64,000 nt of DNA from Burkholderiaceae bacterium (GCA_018261955.1 JAGTRK010000002.1:1-64000); one strand, 5' to 3'. Positions 37,377 to 48,190 are shown, numbered from the stretch's first letter. A program made the numbers and translations. Notes: a model not told the origin generated them from the sequence alone.

Positions 37377-37405
37377 ATTTTATGGGAAAAAAATAGGTCA
37401 TGCAA
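37377..37405 (-). promoter_or_regulatory. Candidate aceE promoter
   Basis: Read on the minus strand, TTGCAT (37405-37400) and TAAAAT (37382-37377) are 17 bases apart. Transcription would start near 37370, leaving a leader of about 78 bases. Confidence 0.6.
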
Positions 37406-37756
37406 CTTATTTTTCACTTAATAATAGATGTTCCCATATTATGATAAAAATTATAAGTAAGCAGAGTGCAAGACACCAAGCCAAAGTCCGCTTGGAGTGA
37501 AGAGAGCGCGATGCTTCAAACTCAGAAAAATCACTGTAATTACGCATAATGGTTTTTACACACAACATACCACGTGGTTATACCTTGAGTGACGAATTTT
37601 AAACTCGTAGTACTTCTGCCGAGTTTGTTGTTCTCGACAAAAACATGCTAATTGTCTACCATTTTGCTCTATACTGCGCTCGGATTGATTTTTGTGGTAC
37701 AAAACAGTCTTAAGGTTCAACAAGTACAATTATATTTACACAAAGAAGGAATTAAG
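37406..37756. other. Regulatory region upstream of dctA
   Basis: About 350 bases with no gene; the frame opening at 37652 has no support. It holds a 10-bp palindrome ACCACGTGGT (37569-37578), an imperfect 17-base palindrome (37592-37608), a CCAAGC/GCTTGG hairpin (37476-37495) and a TATACT at 37670 without a good -35. I found no clear sigma-54 site. Confidence 0.4.
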
Positions 37757-39049
37757 ATGATTAAAAACGATTATCACGTTTACGACAACCAACCCAAACC
37801 TTGGTATAAAGTTTTGTATGTACAGGTTTTGATTGCGATTGCTTTGGGTATTCTCATCGGTCATTTTTGGCCACGGTTTGGGATTTCATTAGAACCTTTG
37901 GGTAAAGGCTTCATCAATTTAATCAAAATGGTGATTACACCGATTATTTTCTGCACCATCGTTGCGGGTATTGCCAATATGCGCGATTTGAAGCAAATGG
38001 GGCGCGTGGGTCTGAAGGCTTTGATTTATTTTGAAGTGGTGTCCACCTTGGCACTCATCGTAGGTTTTATCACTGGGCATTTGATCAAACCAGGTATTGG
38101 CATCAACGCATCTGTGAGTAGTTTTGCCGCAAAAGATGTGGCAAAAGTATCTGAGTTCGCGGCTCAATCACAGGGTCACGGTATGGTTGATTTTTTGATG
38201 GGTTTGATTCCAACCACTGCATTTAGCCCATTTGTTGAGGGCAATATTTTACAAGTATTGTTAATCGCTATTATGTTTGGCGTGGTATTGACACGTGTAC
38301 CCGAAGAACGCGCGCGTCCATTGATTCACTTCATCGAAGGCACGTCTGACGTGTTCTTTGGCATGGTTGGCATCATCACGAAACTTGCACCGATTGGTGC
38401 GTTTGGTGCAATGGCATTTACCATTGGTAAGTTTGGCATTTCGTCTTTGGCAAACTTATTGGGCTTAATTGGTACGTTCTATTTGACCGCTTTGTTATTT
38501 GTAGTTATTGTTTTGGGTATCATTGCTAAACTCACTGGATTTAGCATATTCAAGTTCATTAAATACATCAAAGAAGAATTGTTGTTGGTCTTGGGTACCA
38601 GTTCATCTGAATCAGCTTTGCCACATTTGATGGAAAAATTGGAACGCATGGGGTGTAAAAAATCTGTGGTTGGCTTGGTTGTGCCAACGGGTTACTCATT
38701 CAACTTGGATGGAACCAATATTTACATGACTTTGGCGGTGTTGTTTATCGCGCAAGCATTAAATATTGATTTAACCTTGTGGCAACAGTTGACCATTTTG
38801 GGTGTCGCCATGTTGACCTCAAAAGGTGCGAGCGGTGTCACGGGCGCGGGTTTTGTGACATTGGCAGGGACATTGATGGTGGTTCCCGATATTCCAGTAG
38901 CGGGTATGGCCTTGATTTTGGGGATTGACCGTTTTATGAGCGAAGTGCGCGCTTTGACCAATTTTGTCGGTAACGGTGTGGCCACCGTGGTGGTGTCTAA
39001 ATGGGAAAACTCTTTGGACGAAAACCAAATGCACGAAGCATTGAAATAA
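37757..39049 (+). CDS. dctA: C4-dicarboxylate:cation symporter DctA
   Basis: Inner-membrane transporter of the DAACS family for succinate, fumarate and malate. From ATG 37757 (AGAAGGA seven bases upstream) it has 430 residues with eight membrane segments and two re-entrant loops. The signature TSSSESALP near residue 280 and [14 protein letters not shown] near residue 315 are those of DctA rather than a glutamate carrier. Uptake feeds the TCA cycle next to the divergent pyruvate dehydrogenase operon. Confidence 0.92.
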   Translation: MIKNDYHVYDNQPKPWYKVLYVQVLIAIALGILIGHFWPRFGISLEPLGKGFINLIKMVITPIIFCTIVAGIANMRDLKQMGRVGLKALIYFEVVSTLALIVGFITGHLIKPGIGINASVSSFAAKDVAKVSEFAAQSQGHGMVDFLMGLIPTTAFSPFVEGNILQVLLIAIMFGVVLTRVPEERARPLIHFIEGTSDVFFGMVGIITKLAPIGAFGAMAFTIGKFGISSLANLLGLIGTFYLTALLFVVIVLGIIAKLTGFSIFKFIKYIKEELLLVLGTSSSESALPHLMEKLERMGCKKSVVGLVVPTGYSFNLDGTNIYMTLAVLFIAQALNIDLTLWQQLTILGVAMLTSKGASGVTGAGFVTLAGTLMVVPDIPVAGMALILGIDRFMSEVRALTNFVGNGVATVVVSKWENSLDENQMHEALK

Positions 39050-39067
39050 CGATGGTTTTGTTTTGCA

Positions 39068-39097
39068 AAAAAGCCAGTCAAATTTGACTGGCTTTTT
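39068..39097. terminator. Bidirectional terminator between dctA and rph
   Basis: A self-complementary 30-base sequence, AAAAAGCCAGTCAAA followed by its complement, gives A-runs and T-runs on both sides. It ends dctA on plus and rph on minus. Confidence 0.92.
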
Positions 39098-39119
39098 AAT
39101 GCCAAAAATGCGCGACAGA

Positions 39120-39827
39120 TTATTTTTGTTTTTGCGTCAATTCAGCAATTCCTGCGCGTGCCAAACCCAATAAAGTGTCTAATTCTGTCGCAGTAAAAGG
39201 TGTACCTTCTGCGGTTCCTTGAATTTCAACAAACCCACCTTTGCCTGTCATCACCACATTCATATCGGTGTCGCAACTCGAATCCTCGATATAGTCCAAA
39301 TCAAGCATAGGCACGCCTTCGACAATCCCAACCGAAATCGCTGCAACCGAATCGGTGAGTGGACTTGCGTTGATTTTTCCCTGCGCAATTAACCAATTTA
39401 CCGCATCAACCAGTGCCACATATGCACCCGTGATGCTCGCAGTACGCGTGCCGCCATCGGCTTGCAACACATCGCAGTCAATATGGATGGTGCGCTCGCC
39501 GAGTTGTGCCAAATTCACGATGGTGCGCAGCGAACGTCCAATCAGGCGTTGGATTTCCTGCGTGCGTCCAGACTGTTTGCCACGCGCTGCTTCGCGGTCA
39601 GAGCGGGTGTGGGTTGAGCGTGGCAACATGCCGTATTCCGCCGTGACCCAGCCCTCGCCACTGCCGCGTTTGTGCGGTGGGACTTTTTCGAGCACACTGG
39701 CAGTACACAATACTTTGGTGTCGCCGAATTCGATGAGCACCGAGCCCTCGGCGTGCTTGGTAAAATTGCGCGTAATCGTCACGGGGCGCAAACTTGTTGG
39801 TGCGCGGTCATGTTGTCGGTGTATCAT
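39120..39827 (-). CDS. rph: RNase PH
   Basis: Phosphorolytic 3'-5' exonuclease that trims tRNA 3' ends. Family motifs: [18 protein letters not shown] near residue 28, the basic [18 protein letters not shown]-type loop near residue 76, [18 protein letters not shown] near residue 118, and [15 protein letters not shown] near residue 175. 235 residues, full length, without the C-terminal damage seen in E. coli K-12. AAGGA before the ATG. Diverges from yicC. Confidence 0.96.
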   Translation of the reverse strand: MIHRQHDRAPTSLRPVTITRNFTKHAEGSVLIEFGDTKVLCTASVLEKVPPHKRGSGEGWVTAEYGMLPRSTHTRSDREAARGKQSGRTQEIQRLIGRSLRTIVNLAQLGERTIHIDCDVLQADGGTRTASITGAYVALVDAVNWLIAQGKINASPLTDSVAAISVGIVEGVPMLDLDYIEDSSCDTDMNVVMTGKGGFVEIQGTAEGTPFTATELDTLLGLARAGIAELTQKQK

Positions 39828-39871
39828 TATGCTTTCCTTGATGATGATTTAATTCGAAAACACGATTGTAC

Positions 39872-40837
39872 ATGAGCCAAACACAACAACCCATTGATTC
39901 TCTCGAAGTTTATAGCATGACAGGCTTCGGTCAAGCGCAGGTCAACTCCAAACTTTGCCGACTAAACTTGCAACTGAAAAGTGTCAACAGTCGTTTTTTG
40001 GATTTAACCTTGAAAATTCCCGATGAACTCGCAGTATTTGAAGGCAAACTGCGCGAAGCAATCACACACGCGGTCAAACGCGGTAAAGTTGAAGCCCGTT
40101 TGAGTTGGCAAACCTTACTGCCGAGTGATGGTGAGGCGGAAGTTGCGTTAATCAATATTCATGCACTTGCGCAGGCTTTGGCGGTACAAAACGCCATACT
40201 CGCCCACGCGCCGAATGCATCACCTATGAGTGTGTCCGCATTGATGAATGCACCTGCGGTTTTGCCGAGCAGTGTCGGCGCGAGCGAGGTGCTGTCTGAG
40301 GTTACTTTGGATGAAATCAACGTTCTAATCAACAGCGCAATTGCGCAGTTCAAACAAAGCCGTCAGCAAGAAGGCACGCATTTGGCGCAAACAATATTTG
40401 AGCGATTGGATGCCATCGGTGTGGTGGTACAAAACCTGCGCGTGCAATTGCCAGAACTGCTCAAACATCAGGAAAGCAAACTCACCGAGCGTTTACTCAA
40501 AGCTTTGGACAGTGATAAAAATGAAATTAAACTCGCAACCAGCGCAATTCCACGCGAAGAATTGATTGAACGCATCCGTCAAGAAGCCAGCCTGACTGCG
40601 ATTCGCATCGATGTTGCCGAGGAGTTGGATCGATTGGATGGACACCTTGGTAATGCGCGTCAGTGCTTTGTCGATGGCGGCAATATCGGTAAAAAACTCG
40701 ATTTCCTGATGCAGGAGTTCAACCGCGAAGCCAATACCCTCGGCTCAAAATCCGCCAGTTTGTTGCAAACCCAAGCGTCTTTGGATTTAAAATTAATGAT
40801 TGAACAAATGCGTGAACAGGTGCAGAACTTAGAATAA
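39872..40837 (+). CDS. yicC: YicC family endoribonuclease
   Basis: 321 residues. YicC-family proteins cleave RNA and affect small RNA decay. The conserved N-terminal SMTGFGQAQ begins about residue 15, followed by [16 protein letters not shown] and, at the C end, the DUF1732 part with [22 protein letters not shown]. Homologues often start at the SMTGFG motif, so the first 14 residues are uncertain; ATG 39872 has no clear ribosome site. It precedes gmk by two bases, the usual order. Confidence 0.92.
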   Translation: MSQTQQPIDSLEVYSMTGFGQAQVNSKLCRLNLQLKSVNSRFLDLTLKIPDELAVFEGKLREAITHAVKRGKVEARLSWQTLLPSDGEAEVALINIHALAQALAVQNAILAHAPNASPMSVSALMNAPAVLPSSVGASEVLSEVTLDEINVLINSAIAQFKQSRQQEGTHLAQTIFERLDAIGVVVQNLRVQLPELLKHQESKLTERLLKALDSDKNEIKLATSAIPREELIERIRQEASLTAIRIDVAEELDRLDGHLGNARQCFVDGGNIGKKLDFLMQEFNREANTLGSKSASLLQTQASLDLKLMIEQMREQVQNLE

Positions 40838-40839
40838 CC

Positions 40840-41478
40840 ATGATAACCGATACACATACTCCCAAATCAGGCTCCCTCTTTGTCATCGTTGCCCCCAGTG
40901 GCGCGGGTAAATCGTCCTTGGTCGCAGAATTGCTCCAGCAGGATACGAATATCCAATTGTCCATCTCCTACACCACGCGCGCTCCGCGCACGGGCGAGGT
41001 CGATGGTGTGAACTACCATTTCACCGATGTGGTGAATTTCCTTGCGATGCGCGCGCATGGTGACTTTATCGAATCCGCCGAAGTGCATGGGAATTATTAT
41101 GGCACATCGAAAACATGGATTAACGCCGCGCTTGCCTCAGGCAAAGATGTGTTGCTTGAAATTGATTACCAAGGTGCACAGCAGGTACGGGCGCATTTCC
41201 CCGATATGGTCGGGATTTTTATCTTGCCGCCGTCTTTGGAAGTGTTAAAAGAGCGTTTGGAAAGCCGAGGAACCGATGCCCCTGAGGTCATTGCCACGCG
41301 CTTAGTCAATGCAAAAATTGAAATCAGCCACGCACCTGAGTGTGAATATGTTATCATTAACACCGTATTTTCTACCGCGCTCACCCAACTCCAAGCCATC
41401 GTTCATGCCGCGCGTTTGCGTTATGCGGTGCAGTTGGCGCGCAGTCCAGAAATTTTTAATCCGCTGGGATTGAGTTAA
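40840..41478 (+). CDS. gmk: Guanylate kinase
   Basis: Phosphorylates GMP to GDP with ATP. The P-loop [10 protein letters not shown] is near residue 18, the GMP-binding [19 protein letters not shown] near residue 43, and the acidic [13 protein letters not shown] near residue 78. 212 residues. Part of the yicC-gmk-rpoZ unit. Confidence 0.97.
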   Translation: MITDTHTPKSGSLFVIVAPSGAGKSSLVAELLQQDTNIQLSISYTTRAPRTGEVDGVNYHFTDVVNFLAMRAHGDFIESAEVHGNYYGTSKTWINAALASGKDVLLEIDYQGAQQVRAHFPDMVGIFILPPSLEVLKERLESRGTDAPEVIATRLVNAKIEISHAPECEYVIINTVFSTALTQLQAIVHAARLRYAVQLARSPEIFNPLGLS

Positions 41479-41505
41479 CCGCTCTTAGAATTTAAAGGAA
41501 CACAC

Positions 41506-41709
41506 ATGGCACGTATTACCGTTGAAGATTGTTTGAAACAGATTCCGAATCGCTTTGATATGACTTTATCGGCGACCTACCGCGCACGTCAACTCGCGCA
41601 AGGTCACAGCCCAAAAATCGTCAGCCACGATAAACCCTGCGTGACCGCTTTGCGTGAAATCGCCGCAGGAGAAGTCGGCGCGGAAATGCTACTCAAAGTT
41701 CCGAGTTAA
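41506..41709 (+). CDS. rpoZ: RNA polymerase omega subunit
   Basis: 67 residues; it begins [19 protein letters not shown] and contains the conserved [10 protein letters not shown]. Omega helps RNA polymerase assembly and forms part of a ppGpp site, which fits its place between gmk and spoT. AAAGGA precedes the ATG. A terminator follows 23 bases after the stop. Confidence 0.97.
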   Translation: MARITVEDCLKQIPNRFDMTLSATYRARQLAQGHSPKIVSHDKPCVTALREIAAGEVGAEMLLKVPS

Positions 41710-41732
41710 ACCTGCCTATTTTGTGCAGAAAC

Positions 41733-41757
41733 AGCCATTGATTCAATGGCTTTTTTT
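41733..41757 (+). terminator. Rho-independent terminator between rpoZ and spoT
   Basis: AGCCATTG (41733-41740) pairs with CAATGGCT (41744-41751) around ATT and runs into seven Ts. The ATG at 41746 that opens the spoT frame lies within this stem. Confidence 0.8.
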
Positions 41758-41775
41758 ACCCCCGATGCCTTGAAG

Positions 41776-44055
41776 ATGCCCACACAACTGCCAACCCCAT
41801 CCACCACGGAGCAAGAGTTCCATGCGACGAGCATCAGCACGGCGGTGTCGGGCGAGCACAAAAAGCAGCATGCTGAGTTGATAAAAAAAGGTTTAGATGG
41901 TTTGTTTGCACAGTTGTCGAGTTATTTGTCTGAGGATGATTGTGCACGCATTCGGGCGGCGTTTGTCTTTGCCGATGGCGCACATTTGGGACAATACCGC
42001 CAATCGGGTGAGCCGTACATCACCCACCCGCTTGCGGTTGCCATGCTGTGCGCCACTTGGAAACTCGATTCGCAGTCCATCAAAGCTGCCTTACTCCACG
42101 ATGTGATGGAAGATTCTGGCGTGGATAAAATCACGCTGGCAACGCAATTCGGTGCGCCCGTGGCGAATTTGGTCGATGGTTTGTCCAAGTTAGATAAACT
42201 TTCGTTCGACTCCAAAGAAGCCCAGCAAGCCGAGAGTTTTCGTAAAATGCTGTTGGCAATGGCAGAGGATGTGCGTGTCATCCTCATCAAACTTGCCGAC
42301 CGCTTGCACAATCTGTCAACCATGCAAACCATGCGCGCGGATAAACGCCGTCGCATTGCGCAAGAAACTTTAGAGATTTATGCGCCGATTGCGCATCGCT
42401 TGGGTTTGGACGAGATTTATCGCCAACTCGAAGACCTGTGTTTCGAGCAAACCCACCCGTGGCGCGCCAGAGTGCTTAAAGAAGCACTCAAAGGCAACCG
42501 CCAACTCAAGCGCGAATTGTTTGGCAAAATTCTCACCAGTATCCGCGAAGCCTTTGCACAAGCCCAAATTCATGCAGAAATTCGCGGGCGCGAAAAAAAC
42601 CTGTCGAGCATCTATTTCAAAATGAAGTCAAAAAAACTGTCGTTGTCCAATGTCTTGGATGTCTATGGTTTTCGCGTGATTGTTGATACGCGCTCCAATT
42701 GCTACGTCAGTTTGGGGATTTTGCACGGCATGTTTAATCCTGTCCCAGGTAAATTCAAGGACTACATTGCGATTGCCAAGAAAAATGGCTATCAATCCCT
42801 ACACACGGTGGTTTTGAACCACGTCGGTAAGCCGATGGAATTCCAAATTCGCACCTTTGAAATGGAGCGCAACGCCGAGTCAGGGATTGCCACACATTGG
42901 CTGTACAAAGAGTCCGATGTGAGTTTTTCGGATGTGCAAAAGCAATCGCACATCAATTTACAATCCTTGCTGCACATTCAACAAAAATCCAATGACTCGA
43001 TTGAATTTCTCGAGCATGTCAAAGTCGATTTGTCGCCCGATGCGGTGTATGTGTTTACGCCCAAGTCGAAAATCCTCAGTTTGCCACGCCATGCCACCGT
43101 ACTCGACTTTGCGTACAGTGTCCATACCGATATTGGTAACCACACCACAGGCGCGTTGATTAACGGCGTTGAAGTGCCGATTAGCACCGAGTTGCGCAAT
43201 GGCGATCGGGTTCACATCATCACCGACCCACAGGTTTTTCCACAGCCGACTTGGCTTAAATGGGCAAAAACCAGTAAAGCACGTTTGGAGTTGCGTCACT
43301 ATTTTAAAACCCAGCGCATGGCCGAATCTGCTACGTTGGGCGAGCAATTGTTGCGCCAAGCCATTGATGCGCTCGGCTTGCCATGTCCTGATGACATCAA
43401 AGATGGCTGGGAAAAACTGCTCGCCGATGCGGGCTGTAAGACGCGTGATGAATTGCTCTCAGAAATTGGTTTGGGCATACGCCATGCGAATATCACCGCG
43501 CAACGCTGGTTGCTATTGACCCAACAACACAACCATACTGTCGCACAAAATGCCGTATTACAAGCCTCCGAACAAGCGCTTGTCAAACCTGAAACCGAGC
43601 GTTTGGTCATTCGTGGCGATGAGTTAAATACTTTGACTTTATCCAAATGCTGTCGCCCCATCCGCGGCGATGCCATCATTGGTTTTTTGCAGCGCAAACA
43701 GGGCTTGGTCATTCACACCGCGGATTGCTCTATTGCGCGCAAGCAACGCGCCGCTGATAACCTGCGCTGGATTGATTTGGAGTGGGATAAAAATGCCGAG
43801 TTGGACAACACCTTCCCCGCCAGCGTTGCCATCACGGCATTGAACGAAAAAGGCTTGCTGGCAAAAATTGCCAGTCAAATTTCTGAAGCAGGCGCGAATA
43901 TTGCTGATATTTCCTTAGAAACCGTATTGAACGATGTGCGCATCAACATCATCTTGGATGTCAACGACCGTGTGCATTTGGCGCAGGTATTTAAATCTGT
44001 GCGCAGTTTGGGGCAGGTGAAAAAAATTGCCCGTCGTTTCGTCGCGCCCAAATAA
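41776..44055 (+). CDS. spoT: Bifunctional (p)ppGpp synthetase/hydrolase (RSH)
   Basis: Makes and degrades the stringent-response alarmone. The HD hydrolase domain is intact ([10 protein letters not shown] near residue 106, [14 protein letters not shown] near residue 175). The synthetase domain has [16 protein letters not shown] near residue 270 and [11 protein letters not shown] near residue 292. A TGS domain (about 420-480) and a C-terminal ACT domain follow. I moved the start from ATG 41746, which sits in the rpoZ terminator stem, to ATG 41776 (759 residues); its ribosome site is weak. Position after rpoZ is the usual spoT place. Confidence 0.92.
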   Translation: MPTQLPTPSTTEQEFHATSISTAVSGEHKKQHAELIKKGLDGLFAQLSSYLSEDDCARIRAAFVFADGAHLGQYRQSGEPYITHPLAVAMLCATWKLDSQSIKAALLHDVMEDSGVDKITLATQFGAPVANLVDGLSKLDKLSFDSKEAQQAESFRKMLLAMAEDVRVILIKLADRLHNLSTMQTMRADKRRRIAQETLEIYAPIAHRLGLDEIYRQLEDLCFEQTHPWRARVLKEALKGNRQLKRELFGKILTSIREAFAQAQIHAEIRGREKNLSSIYFKMKSKKLSLSNVLDVYGFRVIVDTRSNCYVSLGILHGMFNPVPGKFKDYIAIAKKNGYQSLHTVVLNHVGKPMEFQIRTFEMERNAESGIATHWLYKESDVSFSDVQKQSHINLQSLLHIQQKSNDSIEFLEHVKVDLSPDAVYVFTPKSKILSLPRHATVLDFAYSVHTDIGNHTTGALINGVEVPISTELRNGDRVHIITDPQVFPQPTWLKWAKTSKARLELRHYFKTQRMAESATLGEQLLRQAIDALGLPCPDDIKDGWEKLLADAGCKTRDELLSEIGLGIRHANITAQRWLLLTQQHNHTVAQNAVLQASEQALVKPETERLVIRGDELNTLTLSKCCRPIRGDAIIGFLQRKQGLVIHTADCSIARKQRAADNLRWIDLEWDKNAELDNTFPASVAITALNEKGLLAKIASQISEAGANIADISLETVLNDVRINIILDVNDRVHLAQVFKSVRSLGQVKKIARRFVAPK

Positions 44056-44066
44056 GTTGGTCACTT

Positions 44067-44741
44067 ATGTCGATTATCAAATCTTTGCATCCATTAGAAC
44101 AACAGATATTGGATGTGTTGCCACAAACCCAGTGTACCCAATGTGGTTACGATGGTTGCGCGCCATACGCCCACGCTATCGCATTTGACAACACCCCCAT
44201 CAATCAATGTCCGCCAAGTGGTACCGCAGGCATTGCACAATTGGCACAGATTACGGGCAAAAAAATCACCCCATTAAACCCAGACAACGGCATTGAGCAG
44301 CCTTTGCGCGTGGCATACATCATCGAAGATGCGTGCATTGGGTGCACTAAATGCATTCAAGTCTGCCCGACCGATGCCATTATCGGCGCGGCAAAATTTA
44401 TGCACAGCGTGCTTGCGGATAGATGCACAGGTTGTGATTTGTGTGTGCCTGCTTGTCCTGTCGATTGCATTGAAATGCCGATTGCGCTTGACGCTGATTG
44501 GACACGGGCGCGCGCGCAACGCGCACGTGCGCAATACGAATTTCGCTTGATGCGATTAGAGCGCGAGAAAGTTGAGCGTCAAGCACGTCGCCATGCAAAA
44601 CTCCACAGCAAGCATCAAGCCTTTACCGCTGAGCACCCACCTGAGCAGTTTGAAAATGCTGAAATCGAGCGCAAACGTGCGAGCATTGAGGCGGCATTGG
44701 CGCGCGCGCGTGCACGGCGCAATCCGAATGGCGAGCAATAA
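44067..44741 (+). CDS. rsxB: RnfB/RsxB-type ferredoxin, soluble form
   Basis: 224 residues. An Fe-S domain with CTQCGYDGC at residue 23 and a later Cys is followed by two 4Fe-4S motifs, [12 protein letters not shown] near residue 92 and [12 protein letters not shown] near residue 122. The C-terminal third is charged and helical (Arg/Glu/Ala). The N-terminal membrane helix of canonical RnfB is missing and no other rnf genes are near, so it probably acts as a soluble electron carrier; this short form is common in Burkholderiales. Eleven bases after spoT. Confidence 0.88.
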   Translation: MSIIKSLHPLEQQILDVLPQTQCTQCGYDGCAPYAHAIAFDNTPINQCPPSGTAGIAQLAQITGKKITPLNPDNGIEQPLRVAYIIEDACIGCTKCIQVCPTDAIIGAAKFMHSVLADRCTGCDLCVPACPVDCIEMPIALDADWTRARAQRARAQYEFRLMRLEREKVERQARRHAKLHSKHQAFTAEHPPEQFENAEIERKRASIEAALARARARRNPNGEQ

Positions 44742-44774
44742 AAAACCACCGACATATTGGTTCGGTGGTTTTTT
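44740..44774. terminator. Bidirectional terminator between rsxB and rpmG
   Basis: A 13-bp stem (AAAAAACCACCGA at 44740-44752 with its complement at 44762-44774) closes a 9-base loop. It serves rsxB on plus and rpmB-rpmG on minus. Confidence 0.9.
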
Positions 44775-44803
44775 GTAACAACAACGAAAATCAATTCAAT
44801 CAA

Positions 44804-44959
44804 TTACTTGATTTTGGTTTCTTTGTAAATCACGTGTTTGCGCGCAATGGGATCAAATTTTTTGATTTCCATTTTTTCAGGCATATTGCGCTTGTTTTTG
44901 TCGGTGGTATAGAAGTGACCAGTACCAGCGGTTGATTCGAGTTTGATTTTATCACGCAT
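44804..44959 (-). CDS. rpmG: 50S ribosomal protein L33
   Basis: 51 residues. The translation starts [19 protein letters not shown] and has [15 protein letters not shown] in the middle, clear L33 sequence. It has no zinc-binding cysteine pairs, so it is the zinc-independent type. It starts about four residues later than E. coli L33; AAGGAG lies seven bases before this ATG, so the start is sound. Eleven bases after rpmB. Confidence 0.95.
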   Translation of the reverse strand: MRDKIKLESTAGTGHFYTTDKNKRNMPEKMEIKKFDPIARKHVIYKETKIK

Positions 44960-44970
44960 GTGAATTCTCC

Positions 44971-45204
44971 TTAGATTGCGCCACGGGCACGCATGTCAGC
45001 CAAGACTGCGTCAATGCCGTTTTTATCGATGGTGCGCAGAGCTGCATTCGATACGCGCAAACGCACGTAGCGGTTTTCAGACTCTACCCAGAAACGACGG
45101 TTTTGCAAGTTTGGCAAAAAGCGACGTTTGGTTTTGTTGTTCGCATGAGAAACATTGTTCCCAGACATTGGGCGTTTACCCGTTACTTGACATACGCGTG
45201 CCAT
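44971..45204 (-). CDS. rpmB: 50S ribosomal protein L28
   Basis: 77 residues beginning [29 protein letters not shown], the standard L28 N terminus with a single early Cys and no zinc pairs. An AAAGGA site precedes the ATG. Transcribed from the promoter at 45339-45367 with rpmG. Confidence 0.97.
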   Translation of the reverse strand: MARVCQVTGKRPMSGNNVSHANNKTKRRFLPNLQNRRFWVESENRYVRLRVSNAALRTIDKNGIDAVLADMRARGAI

Positions 45205-45293
45205 GATATTCCTTTGATACTTTAGTAAATATAAAATAGACTCGATGACTACACTGCACTATCAAGTCAAAAATGATTCAGTTGTGGATTTTC

Positions 45294-45322
45294 ATCACAA
45301 ACCGCACGAATGCTGCGGATGT
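45294..45322 (-). other. Hairpin in the rpmB leader
   Basis: CCGCA (about 45302-45306) pairs with TGCGG (45314-45318), flanked by CACA and TGTG blocks. It lies within the first 40 bases of the predicted rpmB mRNA and may be a leader control element. Confidence 0.35.
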
Positions 45323-45338
45323 GTTTTTAGAACTCAGA

Positions 45339-45367
45339 ATTATACGAGAATTTAGACGTGAATGCAA
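45339..45367 (-). promoter_or_regulatory. Candidate rpmB-rpmG promoter
   Basis: Minus-strand TTGCAT (45367-45362) and a perfect TATAAT (45344-45339) lie 17 bases apart. The start near 45332 leaves a leader of about 128 bases before rpmB. Confidence 0.75.
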
Positions 45368-45431
45368 GGTGTTCGCGCAGTGTTTTGTCCATAGTGCGCT
45401 CGTTTGTGGCTTTTTGAGCGATAAATTGGTG

Positions 45432-46121
45432 TCAAAAGGCGTTGGCAATCAGGTGATTTTCCGCCATGCTAAATGGTGACTGTCCATCGGCAACGATGAA
45501 ATGGTCGAGCAGGTGCACACCCAAAGGCAACAGTTGATTTTGTAGTTCAATGGTGGTGCGTATGTCGGTTGGCGAGGGCTCACTGACGCCCTGCGGATGG
45601 TTGTGCGCGAGGATCAGTGCGTGGGCGTTCAGGCTGAGTGCGCGGTGCGCAATGTGGCGCACGTCAAAGTTTAAATGTGTCAATGTGCCCTCGGTCAGTG
45701 TTTCGATGTGTATGAGGCGCAAGGCTGGGTCAAGCAATAGCGCAATACACCGTTCATGCGGTACATCATGCAAATGCAGTTGAATCAAAGTTTTAAGTGC
45801 GGGCAAATCAGCGATGACGGTGTGTTGCGAGGCGTTGTCCGCCAACGCGCGGCGGCTCATTTCAAACACCGCTTGTAGTTGCGCAAATTTGGCACTGCCC
45901 ATGCCTTTGATTTCGGTCAACTCCGCCTGCGTTGCGCCGAATAATCGAGAAAGTGAGCCAAAATGTGCGATGAGCTCTTGTGCTAAATCCACCGCGCTTT
46001 TGCCCTGTACACCCATGCGCAGAAAAATTGCCAATAATTCGGCATCGCTCAAAGCAGTTGCGCCGCGTGTTAATAATTTTTCGCGCGGTCGGTCGTGAAC
46101 ATCCCAATCGGTTATGGACAT
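45432..46121 (-). CDS. radC: RadC family JAB-domain protein
   Basis: 229 residues. An N-terminal helix-hairpin-helix part (EIKGMGSAKFAQLQA near residue 69) precedes a JAB/MPN metalloprotease-like domain with HNHPQGVSEPSPTDI near residue 172 and a late Asp-His (LDHFIVADG). The cellular role of RadC is not settled; it is not the RecA-like repair factor its name suggests. Diverges from fkpB. Confidence 0.92.
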   Translation of the reverse strand: MSITDWDVHDRPREKLLTRGATALSDAELLAIFLRMGVQGKSAVDLAQELIAHFGSLSRLFGATQAELTEIKGMGSAKFAQLQAVFEMSRRALADNASQHTVIADLPALKTLIQLHLHDVPHERCIALLLDPALRLIHIETLTEGTLTHLNFDVRHIAHRALSLNAHALILAHNHPQGVSEPSPTDIRTTIELQNQLLPLGVHLLDHFIVADGQSPFSMAENHLIANAF

Positions 46122-46185
46122 ATCGTATATAATTCAAACCGTTAAAATTGATCGAATATTTGTCGAACCTCAGGATTAAACACCA

Positions 46186-46659
46186 ATGTCACAGAATAAT
46201 CAAGCCATCACCCACCAGTCCCACATCACTTTGCATTACCGCATCGCGGTACTTGATGGTTCAGGTCAAGAAGTGAGCGATTTTTTAAATACCTTTCAAG
46301 GCAATCCCGCCACGGTGGCGATTGGTCAGGCGCAACTCGCGCCGTTTATGGAGGACAAACTCTTGGGTTTATCTGAGGGTGCGCACGAAAGCTTTGATTT
46401 AAGTGCGGACGAGGCGTTTGGCGATTACAACTCGGAATTGCGTCAGGTGGTGTCGCGTGCATTATTATTAGAGGGCAATCCACAGGTCGATACCTTCGGT
46501 GAAGGCGATTTCGTTGAGTTTGCGATGCCCAATGGTTATCGCATGACGGGACAGTTTATGGGCTGGAATGAGGATCAATCGGGCGCGGTAGTGGATTTTA
46601 ACCACCCTTTGGCGGGCAAACCGCTGCGTTTGGAATTACAAGTGATAGGGGTGTTGTGA
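46186..46659 (+). CDS. fkpB: FKBP-type peptidyl-prolyl isomerase, SlpA-like
   Basis: 157 residues with the SlpA/SlyD-type FKBP fold: [10 protein letters not shown] near residue 24, the active region [20 protein letters not shown] near residue 45, and an inserted flap before the C-terminal [16 protein letters not shown] motif. Cytoplasmic, without SlyD's histidine-rich tail. It is next to ispH, the common order, and their stop and start overlap as TGATG. Confidence 0.93.
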   Translation: MSQNNQAITHQSHITLHYRIAVLDGSGQEVSDFLNTFQGNPATVAIGQAQLAPFMEDKLLGLSEGAHESFDLSADEAFGDYNSELRQVVSRALLLEGNPQVDTFGEGDFVEFAMPNGYRMTGQFMGWNEDQSGAVVDFNHPLAGKPLRLELQVIGVL

Positions 46660-47624
46660 TGAGTGATGTGTCCATCGTTTTGGCACAACCGCGCGGATTT
46701 TGCGCTGGGGTTGACCGCGCCATTACCATTGTGGAGCGCGCATTGGAGCAGTTTGGTGCGCCGATTTATGTGCGTCATGAAATTGTGCACAACAAATACG
46801 TGGTTGATGATTTGCGCGATAAGGGCGCGGTGTTTATCGAAGAATTGTTTGAGGCACCTGATGGCAGCACCGTGATATTCTCTGCGCATGGCGTCTCGCT
46901 CGCGGTGCGCGCCGAGGCGCAACGACGCAATCTGCACATATTTGACGCGACCTGTCCGCTTGTGACCAAAGTCCACGTTGAGGTTAAACGCATGCGCGAG
47001 CAGGGCTACGAAATCATCATGATAGGGCACAAAGGACACCCCGAAGTTGAGGGCACGATGGGTCAGGTCAAAGATGGTATTTATCTTGTCGATACAGAGG
47101 CGGACGTTGCCAATCTGCAAGTGCAAACGCCTGAGCACTTGGCGTATGTCACACAAACGACTCTTTCAGTGGACGACACCAAAGGCATCATCAACGCGCT
47201 CAAGCAACGCTTCCCCAAAATCACCGAGCCGAAAAAAGCCGATATTTGCTACGCCACACAAAACCGTCAAGATGCTGTGAAGGTGCTCGCGCCACAGGTC
47301 GATGTGGTCATCGTGGTCGGTAGCCCAAACAGTTCAAACTCCAATCGCCTGCGCGAACTCGCTGAAAAAATGGGCGTGTCCGCGTATATGGTGGATAACG
47401 CAGATGATGTGCAGGCCGAATGGTTCACCCACGTGCAAAAAATCGGCGTGACCGCGGGTGCGTCCGCGCCAGAGGTCTTGGTTGAGTCGGTACTCAATCG
47501 TATCAAAGAACTCGGTGCCAGTTCGGTCAGTGTGCTCGAAGGGGTTGAGGAGTCGGTCAAATTTCCCTTGCCCAAAGGTTTGAGTGGTTTGCAAAGTATT
47601 GAGGTTAAGGTTGAAGCACTGTAA
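46659..47624 (+). CDS. ispH: IspH, HMBPP reductase
   Basis: 4Fe-4S enzyme of the last step of the MEP isoprenoid pathway, giving IPP and DMAPP. The three cluster cysteines are in GFCAGVDRA near the N terminus, DATCPLVTK near residue 95 and CYATQNRQ near residue 195; the TQTTLS motif lies between. ATG 46659 is used (321 residues); GTG 46656 is possible. Isoprenoid made here supplies the undecaprenyl carrier used by MraY. Confidence 0.96.
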   Translation: MSDVSIVLAQPRGFCAGVDRAITIVERALEQFGAPIYVRHEIVHNKYVVDDLRDKGAVFIEELFEAPDGSTVIFSAHGVSLAVRAEAQRRNLHIFDATCPLVTKVHVEVKRMREQGYEIIMIGHKGHPEVEGTMGQVKDGIYLVDTEADVANLQVQTPEHLAYVTQTTLSVDDTKGIINALKQRFPKITEPKKADICYATQNRQDAVKVLAPQVDVVIVVGSPNSSNSNRLRELAEKMGVSAYMVDNADDVQAEWFTHVQKIGVTAGASAPEVLVESVLNRIKELGASSVSVLEGVEESVKFPLPKGLSGLQSIEVKVEAL

Positions 47625-48183
47625 ACAATGGCGTGACATAGTGCTGCACCCGCATCCTGCGCAACTTCCTGCGACAGACATCCAAGTGAAAGCGGGTATT
47701 GTGTACACTGACGATGCATTGGTTTTTTCGTATCAATGCCGTCAGCAGTCGGATGATGACATGGGTGTTTTACTACCAACCCCTGTTGTGCCGACAGCCT
47801 GCGACAATCTTTGGCAACACACGTGTTGCGAAGCGTTCATCGGTGCAAAGGATGCCGAGGCTTATCTTGAATTTAACTTTTCGCCATCGGGTTGTTGGGC
47901 GGTTTATCGGTTTGATGGCTATCGCGTGCGTGATGAGTCGTATGTTTGCCGATTTGCACCGAACATTGAATTGAGACAACTGTCCGATGGATTTGAACTC
48001 ACTGCCAAGATTTCCAGCGAGGTATTGCCCCAAACAACATCATGGCTCGTCGGATTAACCGCTGTGATTGAAACCACAGATGGGCAAACAACTTATTGGG
48101 CACTGCGACACGATGCACCACAACCCGATTTTCACTTGCGCTCACAATTTCTAATGCCTTTATCATCAATCAATCAGTCATAA
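47611..48183 (+). CDS. DOMON-like domain protein
   Basis: About 190 residues, beta-rich, without signal peptide. The stretch [23 protein letters not shown] near mid-protein and [18 protein letters not shown] are typical of the DOMON-like family often found beside NamZ/DUF1343 genes. The function is unknown; DOMON folds bind haem or sugar. The start is unsure: TTG 47611 has GAGG five bases upstream and overlaps ispH by 14 bases; GTG 47641 is the next choice. It precedes the namZ-like gene by seven bases, so the two are likely co-expressed. Confidence 0.75.
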   Translation: MKHCKQWRDIVLHPHPAQLPATDIQVKAGIVYTDDALVFSYQCRQQSDDDMGVLLPTPVVPTACDNLWQHTCCEAFIGAKDAEAYLEFNFSPSGCWAVYRFDGYRVRDESYVCRFAPNIELRQLSDGFELTAKISSEVLPQTTSWLVGLTAVIETTDGQTTYWALRHDAPQPDFHLRSQFLMPLSSINQS

Positions 48184-48190
48184 ACCCATC

